Notes under the pieces: model-generated | Told to the model about the DNA's origin: nothing | What the model saw: the letters and a program-made list of their open reading frames with translations, nothing else | The model's database searches: none | Made by a program: the position numbers and the translations under genes | Shown here: piece after piece, positions 56,478-64,000 of the stretch | Layout of the letters: each line of letters opens with the position of its first letter | Numbering within the stretch: position 1 is the stretch's first letter | NCBI GenBank assembly: GCA_016787705.1 | Contig: JAEUTP010000017.1 | Coordinates: 257,511 to 321,510, forward strand | DNA from: Bacteroidia bacterium | GTDB lineage: Bacteria; Bacteroidota; Bacteroidia; B-17B0; Aurantibacillaceae | Length of the DNA stretch: 64,000 nucleotides | Direction: 5' to 3'

Positions 56478-57161
56478 TTAATTGAATGAAAAAATTATTG
56501 TAATTCTTCCTCTTTGTTCTTCTCGTTTATTATCCTGACTAAATTTTGTTGCAATAGCCATTTTTTTTGCTTTAGCTTTTAATAAGCTGCTGCTTGTGTT
56601 TGTGCCTCTGCCATTGGGATTTGCTTCTATTACATTTCCATCTTTATCTACAACAATTTCAACAATTACTTTTCCTTCTTCTTTTGTATCATTATCAAAC
56701 ACGGGAGGTATAACCATATTTCTTGTTCCCAGATCAAAACCTAATTTACCATCTGTCTCGCTTTTAGGTTCGTTGCCTGTTGGATTATATATTGGCAAAA
56801 GATTTTCGGTTGAGGTAGTTTGGCGAGTATTTGTTATTTTAATTCTTTTATATTTATTTATCAGGTTTGTAGCATTATTTTCAACTGGTATCGCGCTATT
56901 AGGATCTGTTACAACTTTATTATCTGAGCTTTCTTCTTTTGTATTTGAAATAGTAACCTTGCTTTTTTGTTCCTGGTTTTGGCCAACGTTTTCGTTCAAA
57001 ATCCCTATTGCTAACTCATTTGTTACAGGCGTTACAAGTACAGCATTTGAAGTAATAATGGTTTTAAAAATTAAAAAAGCTATCATCACTAAAAAGGAAA
57101 GTGCCGTAACCGCAATAGAAATCTTTTTATTTCTGTATTCTTCTTTACGACTTAGTTCCAT
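56478..57161 (-). CDS. TonB-like energy transducer, paralogue 2
   Basis: 227 residues: a short cytoplasmic N-terminus with RKEEYRNKKI, one transmembrane helix (about 15-37), a polar linker, and the TonB C-terminal-like domain (about 145-227, with EEGKVIVEIVVDKDGNVIEA and REEQRGRITIIFSFN). It shares an almost identical C-terminal signature with the next gene upstream, but has a shorter, less glycine-rich linker. It would carry proton-motive energy from ExbB/ExbD to outer-membrane receptors. 11 bp after the first tonB. Confidence 0.82.
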   Translation of the reverse strand: MELSRKEEYRNKKISIAVTALSFLVMIAFLIFKTIITSNAVLVTPVTNELAIGILNENVGQNQEQKSKVTISNTKEESSDNKVVTDPNSAIPVENNATNLINKYKRIKITNTRQTTSTENLLPIYNPTGNEPKSETDGKLGFDLGTRNMVIPPVFDNDTKEEGKVIVEIVVDKDGNVIEANPNGRGTNTSSSLLKAKAKKMAIATKFSQDNKREEQRGRITIIFSFN

Positions 57162-57172
57162 AACAGATTAGG

Positions 57173-58024
57173 TTAATCAAATGCAAAAATGATAGTTATA
57201 GTTCCGCGTTGCTCTTCAAATTTACCTTCAACATTAAATTTTGTAGCTAGTGCGGCTTGTTTTGCTTTTGCTTTTAATAAAGCGCTGCTTGTGGTAGTAC
57301 CGCGACCGTTAGGATTAGCTTCAATTACATTTCCTTCGCTATCTACCGTAATTTCGACTACAACTTTTCCTTCTTCTTTTGTGTCTTTTGGTAATTGTGG
57401 AGGTTTAACTACCGCTCTTCCTTTTAAATCAATACCAAATTTGCTTGCGGGGCCATTACCAGCGCCTTTTCCAGGCCCATGTCCGTCTCCGTCTCCACCA
57501 CCGTCTCCATTACCATGGCCGCCATTTCCATTTTTAGTTGGATCGCCATCAGGGTCTCCGTTTTGGCCGGCAATCTCATTATCTCCTTTTCCACCGCCGC
57601 CATCTTTGCCGGTATTTTTTTTAAATTTTTCTGCTAATTTTTCTGCCGCTGTTTTTTCTTTTACAACAACTTTTTCTTTAACAGGCGTAATAACGACTTT
57701 GTTGTCTTTTATTTCGGGCTGGGTTTCGTTTAGCTTTACATCTTCACCATTCTCGTCGGTAACAATGTTTTCTTTAGGTGTTTCTTTTTCAACCACAACA
57801 TCTGTTACTTTGCCCATATTGCCATAGTCAATATCATCGTTACCCACATTCATCATACCCAGCGCTATTTCTTGCCCGCCACCACCGCCAATTTCGGGAA
57901 AGGGCGGGTTAGGAGTAATAAGATGGAATAAGATAAGGAACAGTAAAAGCAAACCAAAAATAGCCGCAGTAATTATTCCTGAAATAACCCTGTTCTTATT
58001 TTCTTCTTGTTTTGTTAGTTCCAT
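57173..58024 (-). CDS. TonB-like energy transducer with glycine-rich linker, paralogue 1
   Basis: 283 residues: transmembrane helix about 15-37, linker with KEKVVVKEK, then an extremely Gly/Asp/Asn-rich spacer (GNGGHGNGDGGGDGDGH), and the TonB C-terminal domain (EEGKVVVEITVDSEGNVIEA, FEEQRGTITIIFAFD). Classical TonB spacers are Pro-Lys/Glu rich; here glycine replaces proline, so the periplasm-spanning arm should be flexible rather than stiff. It abuts exbD (1-bp gap). Confidence 0.85.
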   Translation of the reverse strand: MELTKQEENKNRVISGIITAAIFGLLLLFLILFHLITPNPPFPEIGGGGGQEIALGMMNVGNDDIDYGNMGKVTDVVVEKETPKENIVTDENGEDVKLNETQPEIKDNKVVITPVKEKVVVKEKTAAEKLAEKFKKNTGKDGGGGKGDNEIAGQNGDPDGDPTKNGNGGHGNGDGGGDGDGHGPGKGAGNGPASKFGIDLKGRAVVKPPQLPKDTKEEGKVVVEITVDSEGNVIEANPNGRGTTTSSALLKAKAKQAALATKFNVEGKFEEQRGTITIIFAFD

Positions 58025-58025
58025 T

Positions 58026-58430
58026 TTATTTGTTGGTTGCGGCAGTTGCTAAAACTGTTTTACATTTTAATTTGTAGCAAATGGTCATAATATCAATTTC
58101 ATCCTGTATAGAGAGTTCTTTATCCAAATGCATAATAACTGTGGGCTCTAATTGAGCTGTTGACAGAGCTGAAATTTCGGGTTCAAGTGTTGCCAGAGAT
58201 ACCTCCTTACTATTCACAAAGTATTTTTTATCTTTTGTAATTGCCAAGTGAATGGGTTTAACATCATTATTTACAGTTGTTTTTACTTCTGATTTTGGCA
58301 GAGCTACTTTAATAGCGTTAGGACTTACCATAGTTGATAAGATCAAAAAGAAAAGCATTAAAAAGAACATGATATCACTTAGTGAATCTGTACTTACCTC
58401 TGCTTCCCTGTGTTTTTTTCGTAGAGCCAT
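58026..58430 (-). CDS. exbD: ExbD/TolR family biopolymer transport protein
   Basis: 134 residues: a cytoplasmic N-terminus with EVSTDSLSDIMFFLMLFFLI, where the transmembrane helix carries the conserved Asp (SLSDIMF) of the proton channel, then a periplasmic domain. Forms the ExbB-ExbD motor that powers the TonB proteins encoded next. 83 bp after exbB with a palindromic spacer, 1 bp before tonB 1. Confidence 0.9.
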   Translation of the reverse strand: MALRKKHREAEVSTDSLSDIMFFLMLFFLILSTMVSPNAIKVALPKSEVKTTVNNDVKPIHLAITKDKKYFVNSKEVSLATLEPEISALSTAQLEPTVIMHLDKELSIQDEIDIMTICYKLKCKTVLATAATNK

Positions 58431-58437
58431 ATTTTTG

Positions 58438-58509
58438 AAATTATAAATGTTAGATGATAAATTTTAAATTAATCCATAAATGTCATCCAACATTTAGCAT
58501 TTATAATTT
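58438..58509. repeat. A/T-rich inverted repeat between exbB and exbD
   Basis: AAATTATAAATG (58438-58449) is repeated inverted at 58498-58509 with GTTAGATG/CATCCAAC as a further weak pair inside. It could form a stem in the exbB-exbD transcript, perhaps to tune the exbD level; that role is inferred. Confidence 0.5.
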
Positions 58510-58513
58510 AACA

Positions 58514-59254
58514 TTACTTCGTTGGTTCATTCAACATATCCAAAAATTTAATCTGGGTATCTTCCATGCGGTGAGCGATCCTATCAATGCGTGCGTTTAA
58601 CCAGTAGTAAAAAATAAAGGCAATTACCCCCACAACTAAACCACCGGCAGATGAAACCATTTTTTGATACAAACCATCTGAGATCTGAACGATCTCAACA
58701 GTTCCTTTTTCGCTGATCTTACGGAAAATTGTAATTACACCAATAATGGTACCCACAAATCCAAACATGGGTGCAATACGGCCAATGATGCTTAGTACAT
58801 TCATATTCTTTTCCAACTTACTTATTTCGTTAGATCCACTTTTGTTCATGGCTTCTCTTATTTCTTCAACCGGCTGACCAATGCGCGATACGCCTTGTTC
58901 TATCATTGTACTTTCAGGAGTATTTAAATTTTTACACATGCTGCGTGCATTGGCAATATTGCCACTGTGTATCATTTCTTTTAAGCTTGAAATAAGATTT
59001 TCGTTCTTTTTACCGGCTTTGCTGATTACCAATAAACGCTCCACCAATAAGTAGATACTAACTAAAAGTAACAGACCTATAGGGTACATGATTGGCCCGC
59101 CTTTCATTACCAGTTCTATTAACGACATTTTTGTTTCGGTTATTTCAGGAGTAGCTGCTGCTGTTTGAATACCTGTAACTACGGGTGATGTAGCTGAATC
59201 TGTTGCTGCTAATGTGGCAACGCTTGTGCCTGCTTGTAAAATGAAATTTAACAT
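58514..59254 (-). CDS. exbB: ExbB/TolQ/MotA family proton channel protein
   Basis: 246 residues. Three transmembrane helices (about 50-68, 153-172, 195-218) with GPIMYPIGLLLLVSIYL near 52 and GRIAPMFGFVGTIIGVITIF near 152, which is the MotA/TolQ/ExbB core. The N-terminal 40 residues are Ala/Thr-rich and may be periplasmic or a signal. First gene of the exbB-exbD-tonB-tonB-folC run. Confidence 0.9.
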   Translation of the reverse strand: MLNFILQAGTSVATLAATDSATSPVVTGIQTAAATPEITETKMSLIELVMKGGPIMYPIGLLLLVSIYLLVERLLVISKAGKKNENLISSLKEMIHSGNIANARSMCKNLNTPESTMIEQGVSRIGQPVEEIREAMNKSGSNEISKLEKNMNVLSIIGRIAPMFGFVGTIIGVITIFRKISEKGTVEIVQISDGLYQKMVSSAGGLVVGVIAFIFYYWLNARIDRIAHRMEDTQIKFLDMLNEPTK

Positions 59255-59379
59255 TGCTAAAATAGTTTAGTTGATACGAAATTAAGTTTAATAAAAACAG
59301 GTAAATACGCTCAAATAAATGATTTTAAACAGTGTTGTGTTTATTATAATGCAAATACGGGAAATGGATACAGAGGGTT

Positions 59380-59817
59380 TTAAACTCTTTTACTTAGGGT
59401 AATAGTAACGTGTTTCTCTAATTCAGATTTAAGTGTGTCAACCTGGGAAGCCCTTATACCAAAAAGATTGATCTTATCCACTTCATCATCATTATAAGAA
59501 ATAAACAGGCTACCTTTTTTTACATAGCCTACTTTTTTAACATCTGTGAAAAATAACATTTTATTGCTGAAAAGTGTACGTTTTATCTCTAATTTATTGT
59601 CAAAAACCATCGCATAAGGCGTTAAAAGCAGCCAAATGGTTTGGAAAGAAAGGAAAGTGGCAGGGATCATGATCACAAATCCCCAGGGATTTAAGTCTAA
59701 AATAAATGTATAAGATAAGTAATCCAGTATAGCGCTTAAGGCTATAGAAGTTAATAACACCAATGGATTGCGATCGATGTTAACTAACGCGACCTCGTCT
59801 TTTTCTTTGTTTCTCAC
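59380..59817 (-). CDS. membrane protein with a PH-like domain
   Basis: 145 residues: two hydrophobic helices (about 18-40 and 45-64) and a C-terminal beta-rich domain with LTPYAMVFDNKLEIKRTLFSNKMLFFTDVKKV, resembling bacterial PH (bPH_2/YdbS-like) domains. Start is GTG at 59815-59817; a perfect -7 element ends only 4 bp before it, so the transcript may be almost leaderless. Function unknown. Divergent from the transglycosylase gene. Confidence 0.6.
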   Translation of the reverse strand: MRNKEKDEVALVNIDRNPLVLLTSIALSAILDYLSYTFILDLNPWGFVIMIPATFLSFQTIWLLLTPYAMVFDNKLEIKRTLFSNKMLFFTDVKKVGYVKKGSLFISYNDDEVDKINLFGIRASQVDTLKSELEKHVTITLSKRV

Positions 59818-59821
59818 AGCA

Positions 59822-59829
59822 CAAAGTTA
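59822..59829 (-). promoter_or_regulatory. predicted -7 element immediately before a GTG start
   Basis: TAACTTTG on the minus strand, exact TAnnTTTG, separated from the GTG at 59817 by 4 bp. This predicts a leaderless or near-leaderless mRNA. Confidence 0.45.
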
Positions 59830-60005
59830 AAAATTAAAAAAGCTTTAACACTTATTATTTTCAAATAATATTTATTCTTGTAATATGGTCAACTTGTTAA
59901 AATCAAGGGTCTAACATTGCTTTTTTAAAATATTAATTTTAAATTGTAACGTTTTTAAATATTTACCGTTTAATAATTATAAATAAGCTTTTAATCAATA
60001 CAAAC

Positions 60006-61487
60006 ATGGGTTCACTAAAAAAATATTGTGTTTTAGGTATTTTATTGACCGGCTTTTTTGCCAAAGCACAAACCTTTGGGGTAGATGATCCAATTGCAGC
60101 GATGCTGGATAGTTTGTCGACTCAAAAAATGTTTGAAACAGCTTTTTCGAGACCTGTTTTTCCAAAACATAATAAATATAAATTTGCCGCGGATAGTATT
60201 CCGAAATATGATGATTATACTTATCAATCACGTTTAGCAAAACTGGATGCCAATTCTCCATTTGATCTTGTTTATAACGAACATGTAAAAGGCTTCATTA
60301 ATATGTATGCTTTTCGTAAACGTGAGAGTGTTAGCCGTATGATGGGCGTTGCACAATTATACTACCCGATGTTTGAAGAGGTGTTTGACCGTTATAATAT
60401 TCCTTTAGAATTAAAACATTTGGCAGTTATTGAAAGTGCTTTGATACCTTATGCTAAATCACGTGCAGGTGCAACCGGTTTATGGCAATTCATGTATCCT
60501 ACCGGAAAAATGTATGGGTTAAATGTTACCTCTTATATTGATCAACGTTGCGATCCATACAAAGCAACTGTTGCCGCTGCAGAATATTTAAAATCACTTT
60601 ATGGTATGTTTAATGATTGGCAAATGGTACTTGCTGCATACAATGCAGGCCCCGGCACCATTAGCAAAGCTATTCGCAGAAGCGGAGGTAAAAAAACATA
60701 TTGGGAGATAAGACCTTATTTACCAACCGAAACGCAAGGTTATGTACCAGCTTTTATTGCTGCAAATTATGTAATGAGTTATGCAGCCGAACATAATATT
60801 TATCCGGCGGTGCCACGTAAAACTTATTTTGAAGTGGATACCGTTGTGGTAAAGGAACAAATGAATTTTGAACAGCTTTCGCAGGCTTTGGATATTACAC
60901 AGGAAGAGATTTTATATTTTAATCCGCAATACCGTAAAAATATTATTCCGGCAGGTGGCAATGCTATGTGTTTGCCGAAAAATAAAATTGGTATATTTTT
61001 AACCAACGAGCAGGATATTTATGCAGCCATTCACGCTCAGCAAAAAGAAGGATTAGTTGTAGAGAATTTAGAAGAAGTTAAAAAGGTACACACGGTAAGA
61101 TCGGGTGAAAAGTTAAGTACAATAGCACGAAAGTATGGCGTAACTGTTGCTGATCTTAAAAACTGGAATTATGTTGGTAAAAAAGGGATTAAGCCCGGCA
61201 AAAAAATAATTGTTTATGTGCGTGAGCAGCCCAAACCAAAAGAGCTGGAAATAAAAACAGAATCAAATCAGAACGTTGCAGCCAACAAAGAAAAAGATGC
61301 CAAGCAACTGGCAGAAAATAAATCAACTACTAAGAGTGAAGTTACCTGGCATAAAGTAAAAAAAGGTGAATCTTTATTCAGCATAGCCAAAAAACACGGT
61401 GTGGAGGTGGACGAGATTAAAAAACTAAACAAACTAAAATCAAACAATTTAACTTTTGGTCAGTTATTAAAGATCAAAACAAATTAG
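60006..61487 (+). CDS. membrane-bound lytic murein transglycosylase D-like protein with LysM domains
   Basis: 493 residues with a signal peptide (about 1-21, ending FAKAQ). Cleaves peptidoglycan glycan strands in the periplasm. Seen: an SLT domain with the catalytic Glu in AVIESALIPYAKS near 142 and GLWQFMYPTGK, AAYNAGPGTI, then two LysM domains (about 358-402, HTVRSGEKLSTIARKYGV, and about 447-490, HKVKKGESLFSIAKKHGV), separated by a charged linker. It belongs to the MltD group. It has its own terminator and a 188-bp divergent upstream region. Confidence 0.92.
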   Translation: MGSLKKYCVLGILLTGFFAKAQTFGVDDPIAAMLDSLSTQKMFETAFSRPVFPKHNKYKFAADSIPKYDDYTYQSRLAKLDANSPFDLVYNEHVKGFINMYAFRKRESVSRMMGVAQLYYPMFEEVFDRYNIPLELKHLAVIESALIPYAKSRAGATGLWQFMYPTGKMYGLNVTSYIDQRCDPYKATVAAAEYLKSLYGMFNDWQMVLAAYNAGPGTISKAIRRSGGKKTYWEIRPYLPTETQGYVPAFIAANYVMSYAAEHNIYPAVPRKTYFEVDTVVVKEQMNFEQLSQALDITQEEILYFNPQYRKNIIPAGGNAMCLPKNKIGIFLTNEQDIYAAIHAQQKEGLVVENLEEVKKVHTVRSGEKLSTIARKYGVTVADLKNWNYVGKKGIKPGKKIIVYVREQPKPKELEIKTESNQNVAANKEKDAKQLAENKSTTKSEVTWHKVKKGESLFSIAKKHGVEVDEIKKLNKLKSNNLTFGQLLKIKTN

Positions 61488-61509
61488 ACTGATAAAGTCT
61501 TTACTTAAG

Positions 61510-61532
61510 AGCCCGCTAATGCGGGCTTTTTT
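61510..61532 (+). terminator. Rho-independent terminator after the transglycosylase gene
   Basis: AGCCCGC (61510-61516), TAAT loop, GCGGGCT (61521-61527), then a run of T. Confidence 0.93.
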
Positions 61533-61547
61533 GTTTAAATTATATAT

Positions 61548-61704
61548 GCCACTAATTTCACTAATAACACTAATTAAGAATTTTTCCGTGTGTCTTTGCG
61601 AAATTTATTTTTCTTAAAATTGCATTTAAGAAAAATAGTAATTAGCACAAATAAATGGTTTAGTATTTGGTAAGCATTTTGTGAAAATTAGTATAATTGG
61701 TGGC
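61548..61704. repeat. 157-bp palindromic intergenic element, copy B
   Basis: Begins GCCACTAATTTCACTAAT and ends ATTAGTATAATTGGTGGC, forming terminal inverted repeats. It shares the ends and the internal GAAAAATAGTAATTAG (61630-61645) with copy A at 54998-55148. Confidence 0.65.
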
Positions 61705-61804
61705 AATTAAGCGGTTTGCATAAAATTTGATTTCTTTTTGCGTTAAATGCAAAAAAAAATATTTTATTTACATTTTATACCACAACCATAAACCGAGTGA
61801 AGCA

Positions 61805-61812
61805 TACATTTG
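61805..61812 (+). promoter_or_regulatory. predicted -7 element for the TonB-dependent receptor
   Basis: TACATTTG, exact TAnnTTTG, 17 bp before the ATG at 61830. Confidence 0.5.
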
Positions 61813-61829
61813 AAGAAAATTATTTTAAC

Positions 61830-64000
61830 ATGAAAATTAAGTTATTCGTATTAAGCTTTATTTTTTTATCATTCTTTTCTTTTTCACAGATCACGCAAAT
61901 AGTTAAAGGTAGAGTTGTAGATAAAATAACCGGCATTGGTTTACCCGGCGCAATAGTTCAATTAAAATCATCTGCTTTAAATTTAGTTGCTACTGCCAAT
62001 AACGATGGCCTTTATAAATTAGCAGGTGTACCTGTTGGTCGCCAGTCATTTTTATTTATGTACACTGGCTATAAACCGGTTCCTGTAAACGACGTAATAA
62101 TTACTTCAGGAAAAGAAATGGTTTTAAATATTGAATTGGAAGAAAGCACTGTTGGTTTGGATGAGGTAGAAGTAAAAGCAATAAACGATACAGATGTTGT
62201 AAGCAATATGCAATCGGTGAATGTAAAAGCATTTAGTATTGAAGAAACCGAACGCTATGCAGGTTCAAGACAAGATCCTGCACGTATGGCTCAGAATTTT
62301 GCCGGAGTGCAAGGTACGAACGACTCCAGAAATGATATTGTGATAAGAGGAAATAGTCCTTCAGGTTTATTATGGCGTTTAGAAGATATTGACATTCATA
62401 ATCCGAACCATTTTGCTGTAGGAGGTTCTGCCGGTGGACCAACAGCTATCATCAACAATAAATATTTATCTAACAGCGAATTTTATACCGGGGCTTTTCC
62501 AGCCAATTATGGTAATGCATTGGGCGGTGTGTTTGATCTTAAAATGCGCAATGGTAATAACGAAAAGCACGAACGTACTTTTCAGTTTGGCGTTTTGGGA
62601 ACCGAGCTTTCTTTAGAAGGTCCAATAAGCAAAAAAACAGGTGCCAGTTATTTAGTAACTTATCGTTATTCAACACTGGCTTTATTTAGCACCATTAATT
62701 TTCATTTAGGTACAAGCGCTGTGCCTGGTTATCAGGATATGGGTGTGCGTTTAAATTTTCCAACAAAAAAAGCGGGTGTTTTTAGTTTTAGTAGTATAGG
62801 CGGTTTAAGCGATATAAAAATTATTTTAAGCAAAACGCACGAAAGGCCCAAAGAATTGTACGGTGATTTGAATCGCGATCAGTATTTTTCTTCTAACATG
62901 GGTGTAGGAATTTTAAGCCATGTATATGCGCTTAATAGCAGAACGGTTATGAAAACAAGCCTTGCAACTTCTGCACAAACCATTAAAGGCGATCAGTTCT
63001 TAATATTAAGGAATGATAATTTTGTACCGAACGATACTTTACCGCAAATTTTAGGTTATGATTTTAAAGAAGTAAAGTCGGTACTGGCCTGGTATGTAAA
63101 AAGTAAATTAAATCCAAAGAACAGTATTAAAGCAGGTTTTTTTGCAAACCGCTTTGATGTAAGTTATTTTGATAAAGTGAAAGTAAATTCTTTATATGAT
63201 ACTATTGCCCAGGCAATAGAGAACAAAGCATATAAAACAAGAATGAATTCAAAAGCAGATTTTTATTTGTTACAGCCATACATAAGTTATGTGCATAAAT
63301 TTAATGAGAAGCTGAGTTTTAACGGCGGTGTGTTTTCACAATATTTAACGCTCAATAATAAATACAGTGTTGAACCTCGTGCCAGCTTGCGTTATCAATT
63401 TAAAGTTAATCAGGTATTGAGTTTAGCATACGGTTTACATAGTCAAATGCAATCTACGTATTTATATTTTACAGCGCCTGATAGTGTTTTAAATCCCGGT
63501 ACAATGCCAAATACAGCTGTACTGGTTGCTAATACAAACAAAACATTGGCCAACAAAGATCTTGATTTTACAAAGAGTCAGCATGTGGTTGCAGGATATG
63601 ATTATTTTGCAAACCGTTATTTAAGATTTAAAACCGAAGTATATTATCAATATTTATGGAATGCGCCTGTGTATGTTGTTCCATCAAGTGTTTCGGCGCT
63701 TAATGCCGGATCAACCTTTAATCGTTTTTTACCAATTTATGAAATGGCCAACAACGGCACAGGGTATAATTACGGTTTAGAATTTACAATAGAGAAATTA
63801 TTTCACAAACATTATTTTTTTATGTTCAGCAGTAGCTTATATGATAGCAAGTACACAGCCAGCAACGGAAAAACTGCCAACACTAATTTTAATGGCAATT
63901 ATATGCTAAACGCGTTAGGCGGCTATGAATTTAATGTTGGCAAAGAGAAAAAAAATATTTTAACGCTTGGCGGAAAAATTACTTATGGCGGTGGCAAGCG
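61830..64000 (+). CDS. TonB-dependent receptor with carboxypeptidase-regulatory-like N-terminus, 3' end beyond the window
   Basis: At least 723 residues are visible from the ATG at 61830 (MKIKLFVLSFIFL) to the right edge. Seen: a signal peptide (about 1-20, ending SFSQ), a CarboxypepD_reg-like beta-sandwich (about 24-105, VKGRVVDKITGIGLPGAIV with DGLYKLAGVPVG), a plug domain (about 140-240, DPARMAQNFAGVQG, IVIRGNSPSGLLWRL, NYGNALGGVFDL), then the beginning of a beta-barrel with many aromatic strand residues. Outer-membrane uptake of a large substrate, energised by ExbB/ExbD/TonB, is expected. The plug lacks the SusC-type long N-terminal extension. No SusD partner is visible. Its barrel end and stop lie outside the window. 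Confidence 0.9.
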   Translation, partial: MKIKLFVLSFIFLSFFSFSQITQIVKGRVVDKITGIGLPGAIVQLKSSALNLVATANNDGLYKLAGVPVGRQSFLFMYTGYKPVPVNDVIITSGKEMVLNIELEESTVGLDEVEVKAINDTDVVSNMQSVNVKAFSIEETERYAGSRQDPARMAQNFAGVQGTNDSRNDIVIRGNSPSGLLWRLEDIDIHNPNHFAVGGSAGGPTAIINNKYLSNSEFYTGAFPANYGNALGGVFDLKMRNGNNEKHERTFQFGVLGTELSLEGPISKKTGASYLVTYRYSTLALFSTINFHLGTSAVPGYQDMGVRLNFPTKKAGVFSFSSIGGLSDIKIILSKTHERPKELYGDLNRDQYFSSNMGVGILSHVYALNSRTVMKTSLATSAQTIKGDQFLILRNDNFVPNDTLPQILGYDFKEVKSVLAWYVKSKLNPKNSIKAGFFANRFDVSYFDKVKVNSLYDTIAQAIENKAYKTRMNSKADFYLLQPYISYVHKFNEKLSFNGGVFSQYLTLNNKYSVEPRASLRYQFKVNQVLSLAYGLHSQMQSTYLYFTAPDSVLNPGTMPNTAVLVANTNKTLANKDLDFTKSQHVVAGYDYFANRYLRFKTEVYYQYLWNAPVYVVPSSVSALNAGSTFNRFLPIYEMANNGTGYNYGLEFTIEKLFHKHYFFMFSSSLYDSKYTASNGKTANTNFNGNYMLNALGGYEFNVGKEKKNILTLGGKITYGGGK

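Larger units (their letters stand above)
61488..61829. other. 342-bp intergenic region
   Basis: Contains the terminator above, palindromic element copy B (61548-61704), and a TACATTTG promoter element at 61805-61812. No open frame or RNA gene seen. Confidence 0.6.

Noticed and set aside
57189..57827. 212-codon plus-strand frame, proline/serine/phenylalanine rich
   Set aside because: Antisense to the glycine-rich linker of tonB; the composition is the reverse complement of Gly codons.
1..64000. tRNA, rRNA, riboswitch or mobile-element genes
   Set aside because: I looked through the larger gaps and saw no cloverleaf, conserved riboswitch core, transposase or integrase; a computed search could still reveal a small RNA.

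Overview
The window is a stretch of AT-rich chromosome from a member of the Bacteroidota. The evidence is a giant SprB-repeat surface protein with a type B (CHU_C) type IX secretion sorting domain, a complete MoxR/Bat aerotolerance operon, paired TonB-like energy transducers with ExbB/ExbD, a SusC-like TonB-dependent receptor with a carboxypeptidase-regulatory-like N-terminus, and many intergenic TAnnTTTG promoter elements, the -7 signature of this phylum. Nothing identifies the genus. There are about 54 protein genes, packed tightly. I found no tRNA, rRNA, CRISPR array, insertion sequence, prophage or integrase.

Layout. 1-2 kb: an LPS heptose kinase (cut by the left edge) and an aspartate aminotransferase. 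2-9.7 kb: the 2542-residue adhesin-like protein, with its own terminator. 9.9-13.2 kb (minus): SirB2-cytochrome c fusion, HflX, GNAT and sterol-desaturase genes in one run. 13.3-18.8 kb (plus): two amidohydrolase-fold exported proteins and pdxA, ending in a strong terminator. 18.9-27.2 kb: moxR, DUF58, a BatD-like protein, batA, batB, batC, batD, batE. 27.2-29.3 kb: lipA with a small outer-membrane-like protein, and OsmC. 29.3-42.2 kb: a surface polysaccharide cluster (flippase, three FdtA-like cupins, a YfhO-like GT-C protein, a FemAB/GNAT-like transferase, two related methyltransferases around an FAD-type oxidoreductase, a GtrB-like glycosyltransferase and an FdtB-like aminotransferase), interrupted by an L,D-transpeptidase on the other strand. 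42.3-50.2 kb: dnaB, a 2-hydroxyacid dehydrogenase, a LuxE-like acyl-protein synthetase, pyrB, a DinB protein, pyrR, dtd and two lipoproteins. 50.2-55 kb: enoyl-CoA hydratase, PDH E2 and E1-alpha, then a dipeptide epimerase. 55.2-59.8 kb: folC with two tonB genes, exbD and exbB, and a PH-like membrane protein. 60-64 kb: an MltD-like transglycosylase and the start of a TonB-dependent receptor.

How the parts fit. Much of the window serves the cell envelope: LPS core heptose, an exported 3-amino-3,6-dideoxyhexose-type glycan, peptidoglycan remodelling and recycling (L,D-transpeptidase, lytic transglycosylase, Ala-Glu epimerase), TonB energisation and a T9SS surface protein. The Bat complex also sits in the envelope. 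lipA supplies the lipoyl cofactor used by the two-lipoyl-domain PDH E2. pyrR and pyrB form a pyrimidine locus.

No wholly unknown multi-gene system could be proven by eye. The observations most worth following are: the polysaccharide cluster, where one of three FdtA-like cupins has lost its catalytic His-x-His; a three-module amidohydrolase pair in which only one module keeps its metal ligands; a BatD-like paralogue inside the Bat operon; a 94-bp composite palindrome and two related 151-157 bp palindromic elements that look like miniature repeats; and interspersed-repeat-like sequence inside the E2 linkers.
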